Origin: Plasmodium brasilianum
Lineage: Eukaryota > Apicomplexa > Aconoidasida > Haemosporida > Plasmodiidae
Length of the DNA stretch: 64,000 bases
NCBI RefSeq assembly: GCF_023973825.1
Contig: NC_090127.1
Span: 1,336,001-1,400,000, forward strand
Reading direction: 5' to 3'
Shown: one piece after another, positions 10,726 to 23,762 of the stretch
How the letters are laid out: each line of letters opens with the position of its first letter
Numbering within the stretch: position 1 is the first letter of the stretch
Notes under the pieces: model-generated
Seen by the model: the letters and a program-made list of their open reading frames with translations, nothing else
Databases searched by the model: none
Told to the model about the DNA's origin: nothing
Made by a program: the position numbers and the translations under genes

Positions 10726-13700
10726 TTATTCCCACTTAGAATACAATTCTTTATTCATTCTTACAATATAAGAAAAGTATGTTCCTACAAAAACTAAAAT
10801 AATTAAAAATAATAGTAACAGTAAGTTAAAGTTTTCAATTGTATCATATGATCCATTAGGCTGGTAACAAGTAAAATAAAGATAGTTCCCCCAAGAAAAT
10901 ACAAGCGTAGTTGATTCTAATAAACTTTCATTGGATATAAATCCTTTGGAATTATATAAAATATCAGTTTGTGTAATAAATGTATTTAAATCTTTGTACA
11001 CATTTTGATCCTCTTCATTTAGTCCAACATTAAGTGCAGCTATTCTATTAGTATCTAGTAAAAGCAAAATATGTTTATTTGTTATACCTCTCTTGGTTTC
11101 TGTAAATTTAAATGATTTAATATTATGATCTATGACATAATTTTTTTCATTAACTATAATTTCTTTTTCGTCAAACAAATCAACAAGCTTTTCTTTTTTG
11201 GATGTTATTAAATTAAGAAATCCTGGGTCTTTCCTATCTAACAATATTTCAAAAATTTGAATTATATATTTATTTAGGTTTACATTATAATAATTTAAAA
11301 CAACCATATTTTCACTTATTACTAAATGAAAGGGAGGATGTGCATATTTATCTAAAATTTTCGAATAAATAAGACTACCACTAATACCATCAATTATATA
11401 TAGTGAGTATATAAAACGCTTCTCATACAAAGTCTTTGTAATGTAGGATATAATATTATCATTGATATATTTATAACATATGGAAGCGTCTTTATTTATT
11501 TTAATTGGATAAAACAAATCTTTTTCTGTTAAGGTCTTTGAAAAAACTTCAATTTTTTCATCATTTAACTTTATGGAATATGTTTGTATTAAACCTACTT
11601 CACTTTTTTTACTTTCTGATAATGTCAAATTAATTAATTTGTATCCTTGAATAAAATTTTTGGATTTATTTATACTATATAGAAAGAGTTCTTCGTCATT
11701 TATATTTTCGATTACACTATTATCCACATTCACATGCATAATTTTTGTATTCAATAAATTATCAACAGCTATAATTGAAGAATTTTTTTTATACACAAAA
11801 ATATTTTCAACTGCAAAGGAGTCTAGTTTTTTTTTAAATAAAATATCCCCATTTAATATGTCAAATATTACTATGTGTGAAGATTCATTACTTTTAAATA
11901 TTGTTATTACTGAATCTTTTGAAAAGCTTTTAAATAAGAATATTTCATTATTCCTTAAATTTAATGTACTCTTACCACTATGTTCATCAGTACTACTAGC
12001 TGTCTTTTCATTATTTGTATTCTCATTTGCATTATCTGAAAATATTATCTTTTTCCCGTTATCTATTTCGGCCCAATTGTGGTTACTAAAACTGAAAGAG
12101 CATAAATGCCTTTTTAAAGAAAATATATGTTTTGTTCCTTTTAATATATTTCCATCCATTTTATATAATATCAGACCTGTGTATAAATGTATAGCAAATA
12201 TAATATTGTTACAAGTAGATACAAGTACAACTGAACTACCTGCATATTTGCTACTATGATTATGTTCATATTTTTCAAAAGAATCCTGAAGCATTTGTCG
12301 CATCAAATTAAATTTATAATTACCACTATTTTGGGTATCAAAATTTGTATTTTCCCCTTTTTTAGAATTAATTAAGGATTCACTTTTTAATTTTTTATTC
12401 TTACAAATATTTAACAAACTCATTTTCTCCTCATTTGATAAATAAAAAAAATTGAAAGGTAATAGGGATAACTCTGCTTTTATATTCATTACTTCGTCTA
12501 AATAAGATTTGTTAAAAGAGTTTAATTTATCCTTTACATATTTCTCCAGCTCTTTTATTATATGAAATTTTGTGCTATAAGGATATTTTTTAGTTTTTTT
12601 TTTTTTTTTTTTTTCAAATGCTGAAAATTGTAAAAATATAATTGTTCGATATATGCTAAGGACTCCTCCCTCGAATAATAAACATCATTGTTCTTATACA
12701 CAGTAAAAGAGGAGTCATTATATACACTAAAAAAATAATCGATATTCTGTTCCTTATTATACAAGCCTATAATTATTTCTCCATTATAATGTACATTGTT
12801 ACTTTTATTTAACACTTTAATAACTATGTCATTGTTTGTTTCCTTATCATCATTATATTCAGTATATTTTTTTGCTTTTTTGATAAGTATTTTTCCATTA
12901 TTATCCTCTGCAAATATGAAGTCTTTTTTGTGGTTTTTGTTAATATAATATCCTACAATTTCATTCGCATGCCCATTCACATGTCCATTCACATGCTCGT
13001 TCACATTCTCATTATGATTTACAATTTCACTATTTTTTTTTTTTCTTTTTCCTACTACATTCATTTGCTTATTATCGCTGTTGTAACTGTACACAGAAAT
13101 ATTACCGCCTATATTAAGAACAAAATAATTTTCTGTGTTCCACTGATCCATTCCATCGTCCATTATAAATTTGTTCTTTCCATTTATTTCATTCACAAAT
13201 AATGTATTTTCATTTTCATCATTTATAATCACATTATTATAATAATATTTGTTTTCTTCACTTAACAATTCTATCCAGTGTAAATATTTTTTATTATATA
13301 TAATTATTACATTTTTATTACTATTTGACCCACTAACATAATTATTGATTTTATCATTTATCTGTAGCTCTTTAATTTTGTTCAAATTTACAAGTGTCTT
13401 ATTTAAAGCATCAATATTTACTATATAACAAAATAAACTTGTATCTACATAAAATAACGTTATCTTGTTATCGTTTACCACAACAATTTTTGTATAAATT
13501 GAATTTAAATTTAATTCCTTAAAATTTATAGAAATAGTTGAGCTATCATTTATATTACCTATATCTATTCTGTTTTGTAACAGAATATATATTTTCTCCT
13601 CTTTAATTAAAAAATCTTCAATTATCTCATTCTTATATTCAAAAACGCTTAATAAATATGATTCCACAATATCATACACATTAATATAGGAATATACATT

Positions 13701-13975
13701 TTCATCCTTTGTATAATTTCCTTTGCTATCTTCCTCAAAATTATTTTTGTATATTAACACAGTCGCGTATTTATCATCCCCGTGTAATTTTTTTACTTTC
13801 TCATTATCCCTATGATTTTTCACGTACTTTAGTGTGCCTGATAAGGGAAAAAAAGGTAAAATGAATGAGCAATGAAACATCATATAAAAGGGTATAATAC
13901 GTAATTGTTTTGATAAATTATCAAGGGAGTAATGAATAATACGATACAGTATATTACTATTTGTATGCGTATGGA

Positions 13976-14016
<41 letters not shown>

Positions 14017-14342
14017 GCATATATATGCATATACACATTTATATGCTTGCACATGTACATTTGCAGTAATTGCATCCGCACGCATATAATGCAGCATATA
14101 ACATGTTTGTATTGTAAGCAAAAATATAATTGTGAATGTAAATGTAAACCTGTTTTGTAATTTAGTAGCCCTATATTGCCACTGAAACTTGAAAGGAGAA
14201 TGAAATTGTTAATTAGATTCTGTGTAGGAATGATAAAATTAATATGACCAATTAATGTTCCAATGTTAGCATATGGCAAATTTTTTCCAAATGTTAATTT
14301 AGATAAAAATGCTATAAAGCAAAAGAAGATACGCAATAACAT
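10726..14342 (-). CDS. EMC1: ER membrane protein complex subunit 1 (EMC1), apparent frameshift
   Basis: Largest subunit of the ER membrane complex, which inserts membrane proteins. Exon 1 is 14342-14150 and encodes a signal peptide (MLLRIFFCFIAFLSKLTFG). A 312-base intron (14149-13838, GTTTAC...TTATCAG) contains a (TA)n tract. Exon 2 is 13837-10726. The luminal part is beta-propeller-like, with a SREESLA motif that I recall from the animal EMC1 family. The C-terminus is one membrane segment (NLLLLLFLIILVFVGTYF) and a short cytosolic tail ending KWE. Inside exon 2, a run of 21 A (12594-12614, sense strand) shifts the frame: the upstream frame stops at 12558, while the next frame continues open with KYPYSTKFHIIKELEKY into the C-terminal half. 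One extra A would restore about 1101 residues. I read this as a homopolymer sequencing or assembly error in one intact gene. Confidence 0.88.
12594..12614 (-). repeat. 21-A homopolymer causing the EMC1 frame break
   Basis: The plus strand has 21 T between G at 12593 and C at 12615, which gives seven Lys codons in EMC1. The frame needed downstream requires 22 (or 19) A. Runs of this length are error-prone in sequencing and also slip in replication. No intron fits here, because family-like residues (SREESLAYIEQ) lie immediately upstream of the run. Confidence 0.8.
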
Positions 14343-15693
14343 TTTCTAAGATATGTTTTCAATTAAATATGTGCAACATGTTTATTTGTTACCATATTAT
14401 TATATGTAGTACTACTGTATGATTAAATTGTATAATAATATATGCTAAAACAAATTTTATGCTTTAACTGCGAACATTTTTGAAAAATAATAAAATAAAG
14501 AACAAACTATTCTTAGGGTATTATCAAAATGTAATTACAAATTGCATAACTAGCAAATGTATGAATTTATAATTATATATATAATGAAATAAAGTAAAAA
14601 CTTTTAAATTAACATAAAAAAAAAAAAAATTAAATAAAATTAATAAATAAAAAAAGTTTTATCAGTAAAACTGTATTCAAAATTTTTGTGAGAACCTCCA
14701 TATGGAATTTAGAAAATACCAAAATCAATTACATCCGTGTAGTTATATAAACATATGAACAAAGGGAGCCCTTAAACACAGATATCTTTATGAGCTTAAT
14801 TGAATCTATAGCTAAAAAAAAAAAAGGAAAACAGAAAAAAAAAGAAAAAAATATGAAAAAAAGAAAAAAAAAAAAAAAAAGGCCTTTCTTTTTTTATTAG
14901 TGCCTAATGTTCTATTTAATATTTTTTATATATACACTCTTTGTATGTTTCAACATAAATAGAACAATATATTATAGACGGTCAAAATGGTAAAAAGGTA
15001 AATTTAAAGTAGCATTTACACTTCAATTATATAAGATTAATGTTCCTCACTTACCCTATTTACTAGAACGCATTTTACTGTGCATATCATATGCCTTGTT
15101 TTCACATGAAAATTTTTTTTTTTTTTTTTTTTTTTCATTATAATTTTAATTTTCACATTCACCTTATTTTAATTCTTACTTCGTGTTCATTTATTTGTTT
15201 TTTTTCATTTTGGAGTACAAATGTCAGCTTATTTCATAATGCAGTTAGAAATCTTTTATTCGTCTTTTATTTTATTATTTCTCAATTTTTCTTTTGTTTT
15301 TATTGCTTTACGTGCTCATTTCGTCATTATTTTGTTGTTATATTCCATTTCTCCCCTTCTTCATTTAAGGCACGAAATGCATTTGAAGGGAAAACCACTT
15401 CAGTAAATATCTTATGCTTAATTATAAACCTTTTCAAATTGCATAATTCAAAAATAACAAACTAAAAACTGTTCAGTGAACGAAGAAAGGTAAAAGAAAA
15501 AAATTATAAAATACCTTCTTATAATTAGCCTTATTTTTATGACAAACACTTACGAATATTATGAACTCTAAAGAGGAAAGCTGTAAAAAATATAAAAAAT
15601 TGTAAAAATATAAAAAAGATATAAAAATCATAAATGATAATAAAAATATAATATATATAAAAAAAATGAGAACGTCCAAATAAAATAAATAAT
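14343..15693. other. Divergent promoter region, EMC1 and carrier
   Basis: The flanking genes point away from each other, so both promoters should lie here. Poly(A) runs occur near 14617-14629 and 14864-14880, and a poly(T) run near 15112-15135. An ATG ORF at 15091-15465 is mostly Phe and other hydrophobic residues from T-rich DNA and is not convincing. No motif was recognised. Confidence 0.6.
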
Positions 15694-17541
15694 ATGGACA
15701 TACAAAATGAGTGCTTCAGTTTCTTAAAAAAGCTAACATGTTTTTTTAAAAAGTATTATAAAGATAATGATAAAAGTACGAATGTGTTAAATCCTAATTG
15801 TAATAACAAGAACAATGATGAAAATGATAGAGTAAAGTATAGAACATTAAATATTATGGTTTCGTCTGCGTTAGTTTTGTGTGTGCTACATCCATTAGAC
15901 ACCATAAGAACAAGAAAACAGATATATAGAGTGTATAAGAATTCTTATCCCTATTACTATAATAATAAATATAATTTGTTCTACATTTTAAGAAAAGAAA
16001 AAATAGAAAGCATTTATCGTGGTTTAATAGCTAGTTTAATTACCACAGGAGCATCTCATGGATTATTTCGATTTATATATGACAAACTAAATTATCATTT
16101 CTTTCAGAACTTTAATGATATACATAGCATAAACAATAATAAAAATTATTCCATTTCCAGTACATGTAATATGTCCAGAGAAAATGAACTTCAGAATTAT
16201 TACAGTAATAATGCGAATGGCCCCTTAGAACCATACGAAGAAAAGGAGGAAAAAAAAAAAGTGGACCAAATTGAGAATTCAAGTTTTATTCTAAGTACCA
16301 GTACTACTGCAACTTTTGCTACCACAACTGCTGCTAACTGTAATAATTACAAAAATGATAATCCTTTAAGTATCGGTTTATCGGGTAATAGACATATAAA
16401 TGAAAAGGATATGAATTCAAATACAGTTGATAACGATTTAGAAATTAAGGATAGTAAAAATATGAATTATTATATACTTACAAGCAGTCTTAGTTCAATA
16501 ATTAGTGTCCTATTTCTTCATCCAGTTTGGCTAATTAAAACCAAAATAGAATGCACAATAAATTTAAATTACAAATTTTTAAATTATAAAAGCAGAATAA
16601 CAAGTAAACACTACAAAATATTTGTACAAAATAATAGAATGTTTTCTTATAAATTTTTATCTAACATAATAAGGATGTTAATTTTGTCTGACAAAAATTA
16701 TAGAAAGAGAAGTAGGAACTGTAAAAAAATACGATTACTAAATAGCTGCATACTGGAATTATATAAAAATAATTTTATATATAATAAAAATATAAAAACA
16801 AAAAAAAAATACAACTGTCTTTCTTTTAAAAATGATAAGAAAGTTTTTTTAAATAAGAATATAAAAAGAAAAATGGTACATAACTATTTATTATATAAAT
16901 ATTACACTATGTCAAATTTAGAAAGAAAACGAATCACAAAAAATGAAATTTCAAATCTTGGTAAAAAATTTTATAGAAGGTACTTATTATATTCCAAAAA
17001 TTTTCTGTCAAATAATAAAATATTGCATCTTTTTAAAAGAGAAGAAAATAAAAAATCAGTTTGTGCTATATATAGATACAAAAACTATTTTCAGTTTGTT
17101 CATAATATATATAAAAAAGAGAAATTTTTTTCATTTTATAAAGGTTTCTTAGCTTCCTTATTATTAACACCACATGTTGCAATACAGTTTTATATCTATG
17201 AATCGTTAATGTACTATTTCAGTTACGAGTACTTGAATACCTTATTTATTGAAAATAATATAAATATTTCAGCAAATACATTATGTAAAACTTTGCCGTT
17301 CCTATATGGTGTTATATCAAAATACACTGCTATTATTTTCACCTATCCCTTATATACAATAAAAATGAGGCAACAAGTTCAAATGAAAAATTATGGTTTT
17401 TATAATGTCCTAGTTAACATTTTTAGATTTGAAGGTATAAAATCTTATTACACGGGTATTAATATGCATTTATTAAGAAACTGTTTACAAAATGGTACTC
17501 TTTTTTTTATTTTTGAATACTTAAATAATGCCAAAATATGA
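15694..17541 (+). CDS. Mitochondrial carrier family protein
   Basis: A solute carrier of the mitochondrial inner-membrane (SLC25) type; the substrate is unknown. It is a single exon of 615 codons. All three signature motifs are visible, one per repeat: HPLDTIRTRKQ (near residue 70), HPVWLIKTKIE (near 275) and YPLYTIKMRQQ (near 555). Each is followed by a second helix with aromatic and Gly residues. The usual family length is about 300. The excess is an Asn/Ser-rich insert between the repeats (about 145-250) and a Lys/Asn/Tyr-rich insert of about 160 residues inside repeat 2 (about 295-460). Such inserts are common in Plasmodium proteins. The start is the first ATG, just before the conserved region. 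In P. falciparum a carrier occupies the same place, as I recall. Confidence 0.9.
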   Translation: MDIQNECFSFLKKLTCFFKKYYKDNDKSTNVLNPNCNNKNNDENDRVKYRTLNIMVSSALVLCVLHPLDTIRTRKQIYRVYKNSYPYYYNNKYNLFYILRKEKIESIYRGLIASLITTGASHGLFRFIYDKLNYHFFQNFNDIHSINNNKNYSISSTCNMSRENELQNYYSNNANGPLEPYEEKEEKKKVDQIENSSFILSTSTTATFATTTAANCNNYKNDNPLSIGLSGNRHINEKDMNSNTVDNDLEIKDSKNMNYYILTSSLSSIISVLFLHPVWLIKTKIECTINLNYKFLNYKSRITSKHYKIFVQNNRMFSYKFLSNIIRMLILSDKNYRKRSRNCKKIRLLNSCILELYKNNFIYNKNIKTKKKYNCLSFKNDKKVFLNKNIKRKMVHNYLLYKYYTMSNLERKRITKNEISNLGKKFYRRYLLYSKNFLSNNKILHLFKREENKKSVCAIYRYKNYFQFVHNIYKKEKFFSFYKGFLASLLLTPHVAIQFYIYESLMYYFSYEYLNTLFIENNINISANTLCKTLPFLYGVISKYTAIIFTYPLYTIKMRQQVQMKNYGFYNVLVNIFRFEGIKSYYTGINMHLLRNCLQNGTLFFIFEYLNNAKI

Positions 17542-17937
17542 GGGAATAATGCTCAACGGATATATTATCTTCCTTGTTTCAGCTATTTTTTTTTTTTTTT
17601 TTTGAGATTTATGTTCGTTTATAATCTATGATATTCTTTTGTGCTCCCCTTTTTTAGTGATTTATTTATTCCTAAATTTTTATGTTTAATCTTGTCTAAC
17701 AATTAAAAGTTTTTTAATTTATTTTATATTATTTTTTTTTTTTTCGTATCTTCTATATATCATAGCCATTTTTACCCTATACAATTATATATGTCAATGT
17801 TTGTTTTCGTTTTATTAGTAGTGCTCATCATTGCGTGTAATGCATTTCTTTTCATGCCATTCGTAAAATATCCTTTAAAAATATTATTCACACTTTAACC
17901 TCTTTTTATGGGACAAAAAAATGCTACGAATATGCAC

Positions 17938-17976
<39 letters not shown>

Positions 17977-18583
17977 CGTTACACTTATATATGCAATCTA
18001 CTAATTTCTATAATCCTTTCAATACTTGTTTTGCAACAAAAATTACAAAAAATTTCTTAAAATTCAGATACCAAAAAAAAAAAGGGAAAAAATGGAAGAA
18101 ATACGTTAGCATAGAAAATAAAAAGAATTAAAATAAGGTACTCCTTTAAAATAATATGCAAAAAAAAAAAAATTTAAATACGCAAATTTTAATAATCATA
18201 AACGAAAACGCACTTATATATTATGCATTTATAAATTTTCTTCGCATGGCTAAAAAAGAAAAGGAAAATTAATTATATTCGTTTGTAAGCAGTGTGTACA
18301 TATTAAAATTTACAGATCCACATTTCGCTTCAACTTGAGCATAAACTTATATATGTACAAAGTTGCATACATGTTAAACAAAAATATAAAAAAAAATTGT
18401 GAAGTTACAAAAAAGTTTTAATTTCTACTTGAGGGTGATGAAAAAACAAAAAAAAAAAAAAAGAAAAACGTGCTTTTTTTTTTTTTTTCTTTTGTTTTGC
18501 AGAAATGGTCTATGGCTTGCTATAAATTGTTTACTTTTTCAGATACTCGCTTATCCATTTAACTTTTTGATGAATAGAATTTT
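17542..18583. other. Convergent gap, carrier to cullin
   Basis: The flanking genes converge, so this holds two 3' UTRs. It contains poly(T) near 17588-17603, a (TA)n run near 17946-17972 and several A-rich runs. No gene was recognised. Confidence 0.6.
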
Positions 18584-21532
18584 CTATGGTATGTACACAT
18601 AAACTTGACTATTTTCTTCTTTCTGGATGTATTCCCTTTCAACCAACAAGTCTATCTTTTTTTCGATCACCTAAAATGGAATATCAAAATGAAAGTAGGC
18701 GTGTGTAAAAGTTTATGTACATGCATATACATATGTGTACATATGTGTGTACATGTGTGTGTGCATATTGTATGTGCCTAAGTTTGTGCATGTATACAAA
18801 AAACATGCCTACTTTGCAAAAGAATTTGGTACGGTGGACATTAAAGCGAATAAAATTATACATAATATATGCATTCTAATAATATGTTCTTGTAAATACT
18901 CTTTTCAAATCATCAACAAAGAAGTGACGAAAAAAAAAAAAAAAGCAAAATAAAACAAAACAAAACAAAAACACAAAGAAACAATTTAAAGCAAAAATGG
19001 GAAAGGAAAAAACGAAACAGAAAGACCAGTTTTAACAGATAAAAATATTAACGTAACACACAGAAAAGCACGGAGAGCGCGAAAAAAAAAATTTGTCTTT
19101 GTTACTTGGTTCGTCGGAGAAAACGTGGGAAGAGACTTCTTTACGTAATCAAAAATTTGATCGTAAAATAATTTTTTATGGATTTTCATAACACGAACAA
19201 TGGCAGCCTCTATTGCCATTGTCCTGTCCTCCTTGGTTTGTTCGTGTTCCTTCGATAATGATGCAGCTGCCTTCTTTATATAAACTTTGTTACGAATATA
19301 AGAGAAGTTCTTATTAATGTAAAAACTGGAAGAAATCCAATCTACAATATCATCAGTAGACTGGATAATTTTAAAATAAAATAAACATGAGAACATGTTA
19401 TTTGTAAATGTTTTTAAATCTAACTGTAATTCGTTCTTTACTATATCATAGTTTATATACTTATACTTATTAAACAACAAAAGAATTTGTGCATTTACAA
19501 CATTACAGTATAGATAATACAATGTATCATTAAAAGGATACTCTAAAATAACTTCACTCAATTCGTAAACCCATTCTAATTTTCTATTTTTATTTTCTGA
19601 TTTATAATATTCTTCAAATGATTCAATAAATTTACTGAAGTTATCATATAATTTCATAGAGGTTTTTTCTAAGGGTGGCCAATAACCTTTATTTAATATT
19701 TTAACTGAAAAAAAATTTTTTACATAATTTGAATTTAGCTCATTTTTATTAGTAGTATATTTTCTATCAATATAATCCCAAAATTGATTATTAAGCATAT
19801 TATTATTCATAATATCTTGAATCATGCCACCTAATTTTGACGTATATTGAGATCCGCACAAATAATACAAACTTTCAATGAATTTTTTTTCAATATTTAA
19901 TGATATATATATGTTGTTAATCAATCTGTTCGCTAAATATATCCTATAGTATTCAAAAAAATTTTCCTTATTATTTGTATAATTAAATATTTCAACGATA
20001 TCTGCTATTTTTTTCATTATGGAGATTGTTTCGGAGTCATTTTCGTTAGTAACTAAGTTATCCCTATCTATCTGATCCTTAATCAAGTTATTTGTAATGT
20101 TGGACGCAGTTTCACTTGTACTCGTATGAGCAATAATTTCTAAGGATTCATTTTCAATTTTTCTCTTCTTAGTATCATAAGTGATATTATTATTTGATAA
20201 GTTTTCATCATATTTTTGATTTTCGTCCTTTCTTAATATATTGTCTGCATACAGAACTAATAGTTTTACTGTACTGAAATATTGATCTTCATGCTCTACA
20301 AAACTTTCAAAGTAGTCTTTTAAACATTCCTTAAAATGATGATCTATGGAACTATTAGATATACTAAAAAAGGACAATTTAAATACATTATCATAATGAT
20401 TGTGTAATTTAATGAGCTGATCTATATATTCGCACAAGATGTACTCCTCTTTTTGTCCAATTATATTATTATTTATGTTGGATTCGCAAACATTTTTTTC
20501 ATTAATTTTCGTGGTATTTATATTTTTGGACATATCCACATATTTTTCTTTTAAATTATTACCTTCAGTTTTTACATATTCCCCTATGATTCTTTTTAAA
20601 CCTTCTATAGCTTCAGTAAAATAGGAAAATAAAATGTACGTTCTTCTTAAGCAACGTAAATTATTATTTTTCAATAAATCAAAAATGTTCTTCTTATTAC
20701 TTAATAAGAAATCTAATTTTTCATATATTAAAATTCTTACGATAATATTTGTTACTTTTTCACATGTTTCTTCATTTAAATTTAATGATTTATTTTTTTG
20801 AAATTCTTTTTCAATTGAATTTTCAATTAAAATAATATAATCATCAAAATTTAATTTACTTATCCAATTTTCTCCTTCTTTTTTATAATAAGAATCTATA
20901 TTTTCTAACACCTTCTTTTCTATATCATGTTCATACATTTTTTCATTGCTCTCTTTGTCTAATTCCTTATATAAAAGAACTAAATCACAGAATAATTTTT
21001 TTTCCTCTTCATTTTCATCTTTTCTTAAATTATCATATATTTCGTAAATAATATTTTGTATACAACCTCTTAAATCATTAAACAGAGTCATTTTAAAAAT
21101 ATTTTTTGTATACGCACTTAGACATAAGGAACTGTTATATTCTACATAATAACGGTCCAGGTATCGTAAAAACTTATTCATCCAATTTGTATAAAAAGAA
21201 TATTTAAACCATGCATCAATTAAAAATTTTGTTTTTTTTATTTCACTTTTATCTTTTAATAAAGGTTTAATTTTATCAACAGCATAGATAGATAAACTTT
21301 CACCATATTTTCTATATACTTCTTTAGAATAACAAAAAGGGTTTTTCTTCGCACACATATTGTATACTACTGTATATAATCTAGTATATTCCTTTGCACT
21401 AAACAAATTCTCATTCTTTTCAATATTGTCATTTTCTAAATATTTTTCTATTTTTTCAATAGCTTCTTCTTTTATTATTTTCCACCCGCTCTCAAAATTT
21501 AAGTTGGCAATATCCATTTTTGCGTAGCTCAA
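18584..21532 (-). CDS. CUL1: Cullin (cullin-1 type), E3 ligase scaffold
   Basis: Scaffold of an SCF-type ubiquitin ligase. Exon 1 (21532-19106) encodes 809 residues: N-terminal cullin repeats, the cullin-homology region, then the neddylation motif AAIVRVMKIHKK with K783 as the expected NEDD8 acceptor. Reading on past 19106 gives a nonsense hydrophobic tail. A GTAACA donor at 19105 and TTTTAG acceptor at 18671 remove 435 bases, and exon 2 (18670-18584) continues in phase 0 as VIEKKIDLLVEREYIQKEEN, ending VYVYIP. That is the standard winged-helix C-terminus of cullins, so the splice is well supported. Full length is 837 residues, a little over the usual 750-780. Plasmodium has few cullins; the cullin-1 label rests on synteny as I recall it. 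Confidence 0.93.
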
Positions 21533-22002
21533 TTGTTCTCATAAATAAATTATCCACAAAAACATTTGTATTAATGTATCCATGTAACGATGTATCTATC
21601 AATGTATGTAACAATGTATATGTTTACGCAAATATACATGCATATGTACGCATATACTATATATATATATATATATATGTATGTAAATTTACGGCGCTGT
21701 TCACATATATTTTTCTTTTTAAATTATTTATATTCAAAAATATCAGCGCAGTAATAATTCGCGTTACATAATAAAACGAATTAATAATGTTCGTAAAAAT
21801 ATGTACATTTTATCGCAAACTAGATATAACATGTAATAAACTGAAATAATTATGTTTTACGTAAACGTTGATGAAAAAATGGATTGAACTAAATTTTATT
21901 ATTGCTTCGTTTAGCTTTAAAAGAATGAAAAGAAAGGAAAAAAAAAAAAAAAAAATAGAAATATAAATATAAATAAAAAATAATAAACTTAACATAGCTT
22001 GG

Positions 22003-22090
22003 TTTCTTCCTTCCTTTCTTGCTTCTTTTTTTCCTTCCTTTCTTCCTTCCTTTCTGCCTTCCTTTCTACCTTCCTTTTTTTTTTTTTTAT
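22003..22090. repeat. Polypyrimidine CCTT-type microsatellite
   Basis: About 90 bases on the plus strand are almost pure C and T, built from TTCCTTCC and TTTCTTCC-like units with a few G or A interruptions. On the minus strand it is an AAGG-type purine tract whose chance ORF reads KEGR repeats. Long purine/pyrimidine strand asymmetry of this kind can adopt triplex structure and may be a promoter-region element of the cullin gene. That role is inference. Confidence 0.75.
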
Positions 22091-23642
22091 AAATGTGCAC
22101 ACAATTTCACCAAAAACTAATACAACGAGCGTGAAAAAAGAAGCGGAAAAAATAATAATTTAAAATGGAAACATTAATAATATAGCAAGGGGGAAATAAT
22201 GCGTTAAACTACACTGTATAAAATTATATACATGAATATATACATACATAGATGTATGTATATGAACATATGTATATCATTCATAGTCCAATAAATTGAA
22301 CACAGATTAAGCAAAAATGTAAGGTGCGAAGACATAACAACAAAAAAAATATATAATAAAATAAAAACGTAATAAAATAATAATAAAATAAAAATGTAAT
22401 AAAATAATAATAAAATAAAAGTAAAATGAAATAAATAAATAAAGCTTTTTTCCCATATATTATAATGGTTTGTGTGATAATATTACGTGATCCAAATTAA
22501 GTAACACAAAATTCAAACAAGAATAATTAACAAAGAGGAAAAAACGGAAAGATCGTACTATATTAATAATAATTTGTATCTATATTTAACATTGCCTTTT
22601 TTAGAGAAATTAAAATATGTAGATATGCATAAAATCTGTGGATCAAATATTATCAAGTTTGTTCCCAACAAAGTTAAAAAATAAAATTGAAACTTGGTTT
22701 TCTTCGTATTTTCTTATGCAATTTTATGTATTGCTTTTACAAAGATATTATTTAATAACAAATCAAATGTAGAATTGGGGTTGTTTTTCATTATGGAAAT
22801 ATTGTTCCCAGTTCTTCTGAAAACATGTTTCTTTTTTTAAATGATTTAATTTTTATAATTAAAAATGAAATAATACTTTTATAAAGCAAACGTTCTAATA
22901 TCATACACTTATAAATGCTATATTAAAACAAAAAATCTCCTATGATAATTTACAATTTTACGAACTTTTTGTACTCTTGTAAGATTTTGCTAAAACATTT
23001 TTTTTATATTTACTTTTGATAAATAATATGGTGTTAAAATTTTAACATGCACATTTATAATTATCCCGTTCAAGAAATAATTGAGTTGTAACACATTTTT
23101 ATTTTTTTAATATAAATATGATAACCTTTTTCTTTTTTTTTTTTTCCTCTCAGCAAAGTCCCTTTAAGCATCAGAATTTGTAACTTTGAACAAAAATGTA
23201 CACCTCTAAATGCGCGTTAATATAATTTCTCTTTAAGATCAATTTTTATTTGTTTTTAATAATGTTTATGTCTGTTTTTTTTATTTATCTACAGTAAAAT
23301 TCTGATTTATTTTGTCTCATCATATCTTTAATATTTTATTTTATCAAGTTAATACTTTACACATTTCATTTGATCAGTCCAACATGTAAACATTTTATTT
23401 TGTCACTTCAACATTTTAATATTTTACATTTTTTCATTTACAATTGCAGAACTTTTATGTAGATTTTTTATACAAGAATGTTTTTTTTTTTTTTTTTTAA
23501 ACCAAAAAGTAGCATATTTAATATCAAATGTGTGCTAAAATGTATAATTTATGAAACGTTTTTTTTGTTTTTTATTTCATTCATTTTGTTATAATTAATG
23601 TTTTGTCGATAATTATGAAAAATAACAGAAAAAAAAAAAAAT

Positions 23643-23762
23643 TAATTAAAATGAAACAAATTAAAATGAAACAAATTAAAATGAAACAAATTAAAATGAA
23701 ACAAATTAAAATGAAACAAATTAAAATGAAATAAATTAAAATGAAATAAATTAAAATAAAAT
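23643..23762. repeat. 15-bp tandem array
   Basis: The unit AAATTAAAATGAAAC is repeated about eight times head to tail; the later copies change to TGAAAT and then TAAAAT. Because 15 is a multiple of three, two minus-strand frames stay open as periodic FNLFH-like and FILIC-like strings. These are artefacts of the repeat, not genes. Confidence 0.85.

Noticed and set aside
11660..12259. Plus-strand 199-residue ORF
   Set aside because: Antisense to the EMC1 C-terminal half, which has clear family features on the minus strand.
12490..12640. An intron joining the two EMC1 halves
   Set aside because: Family-like residues run right up to the poly-Lys block and the next frame is open from within it, so no room remains for an intron of normal size; a homopolymer length error explains it better.
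21810..22100. Minus-strand ORF with KEGR repeats
   Set aside because: It is the translation of the CCTT-type microsatellite followed by poly(T); there is no start context or conserved sequence.
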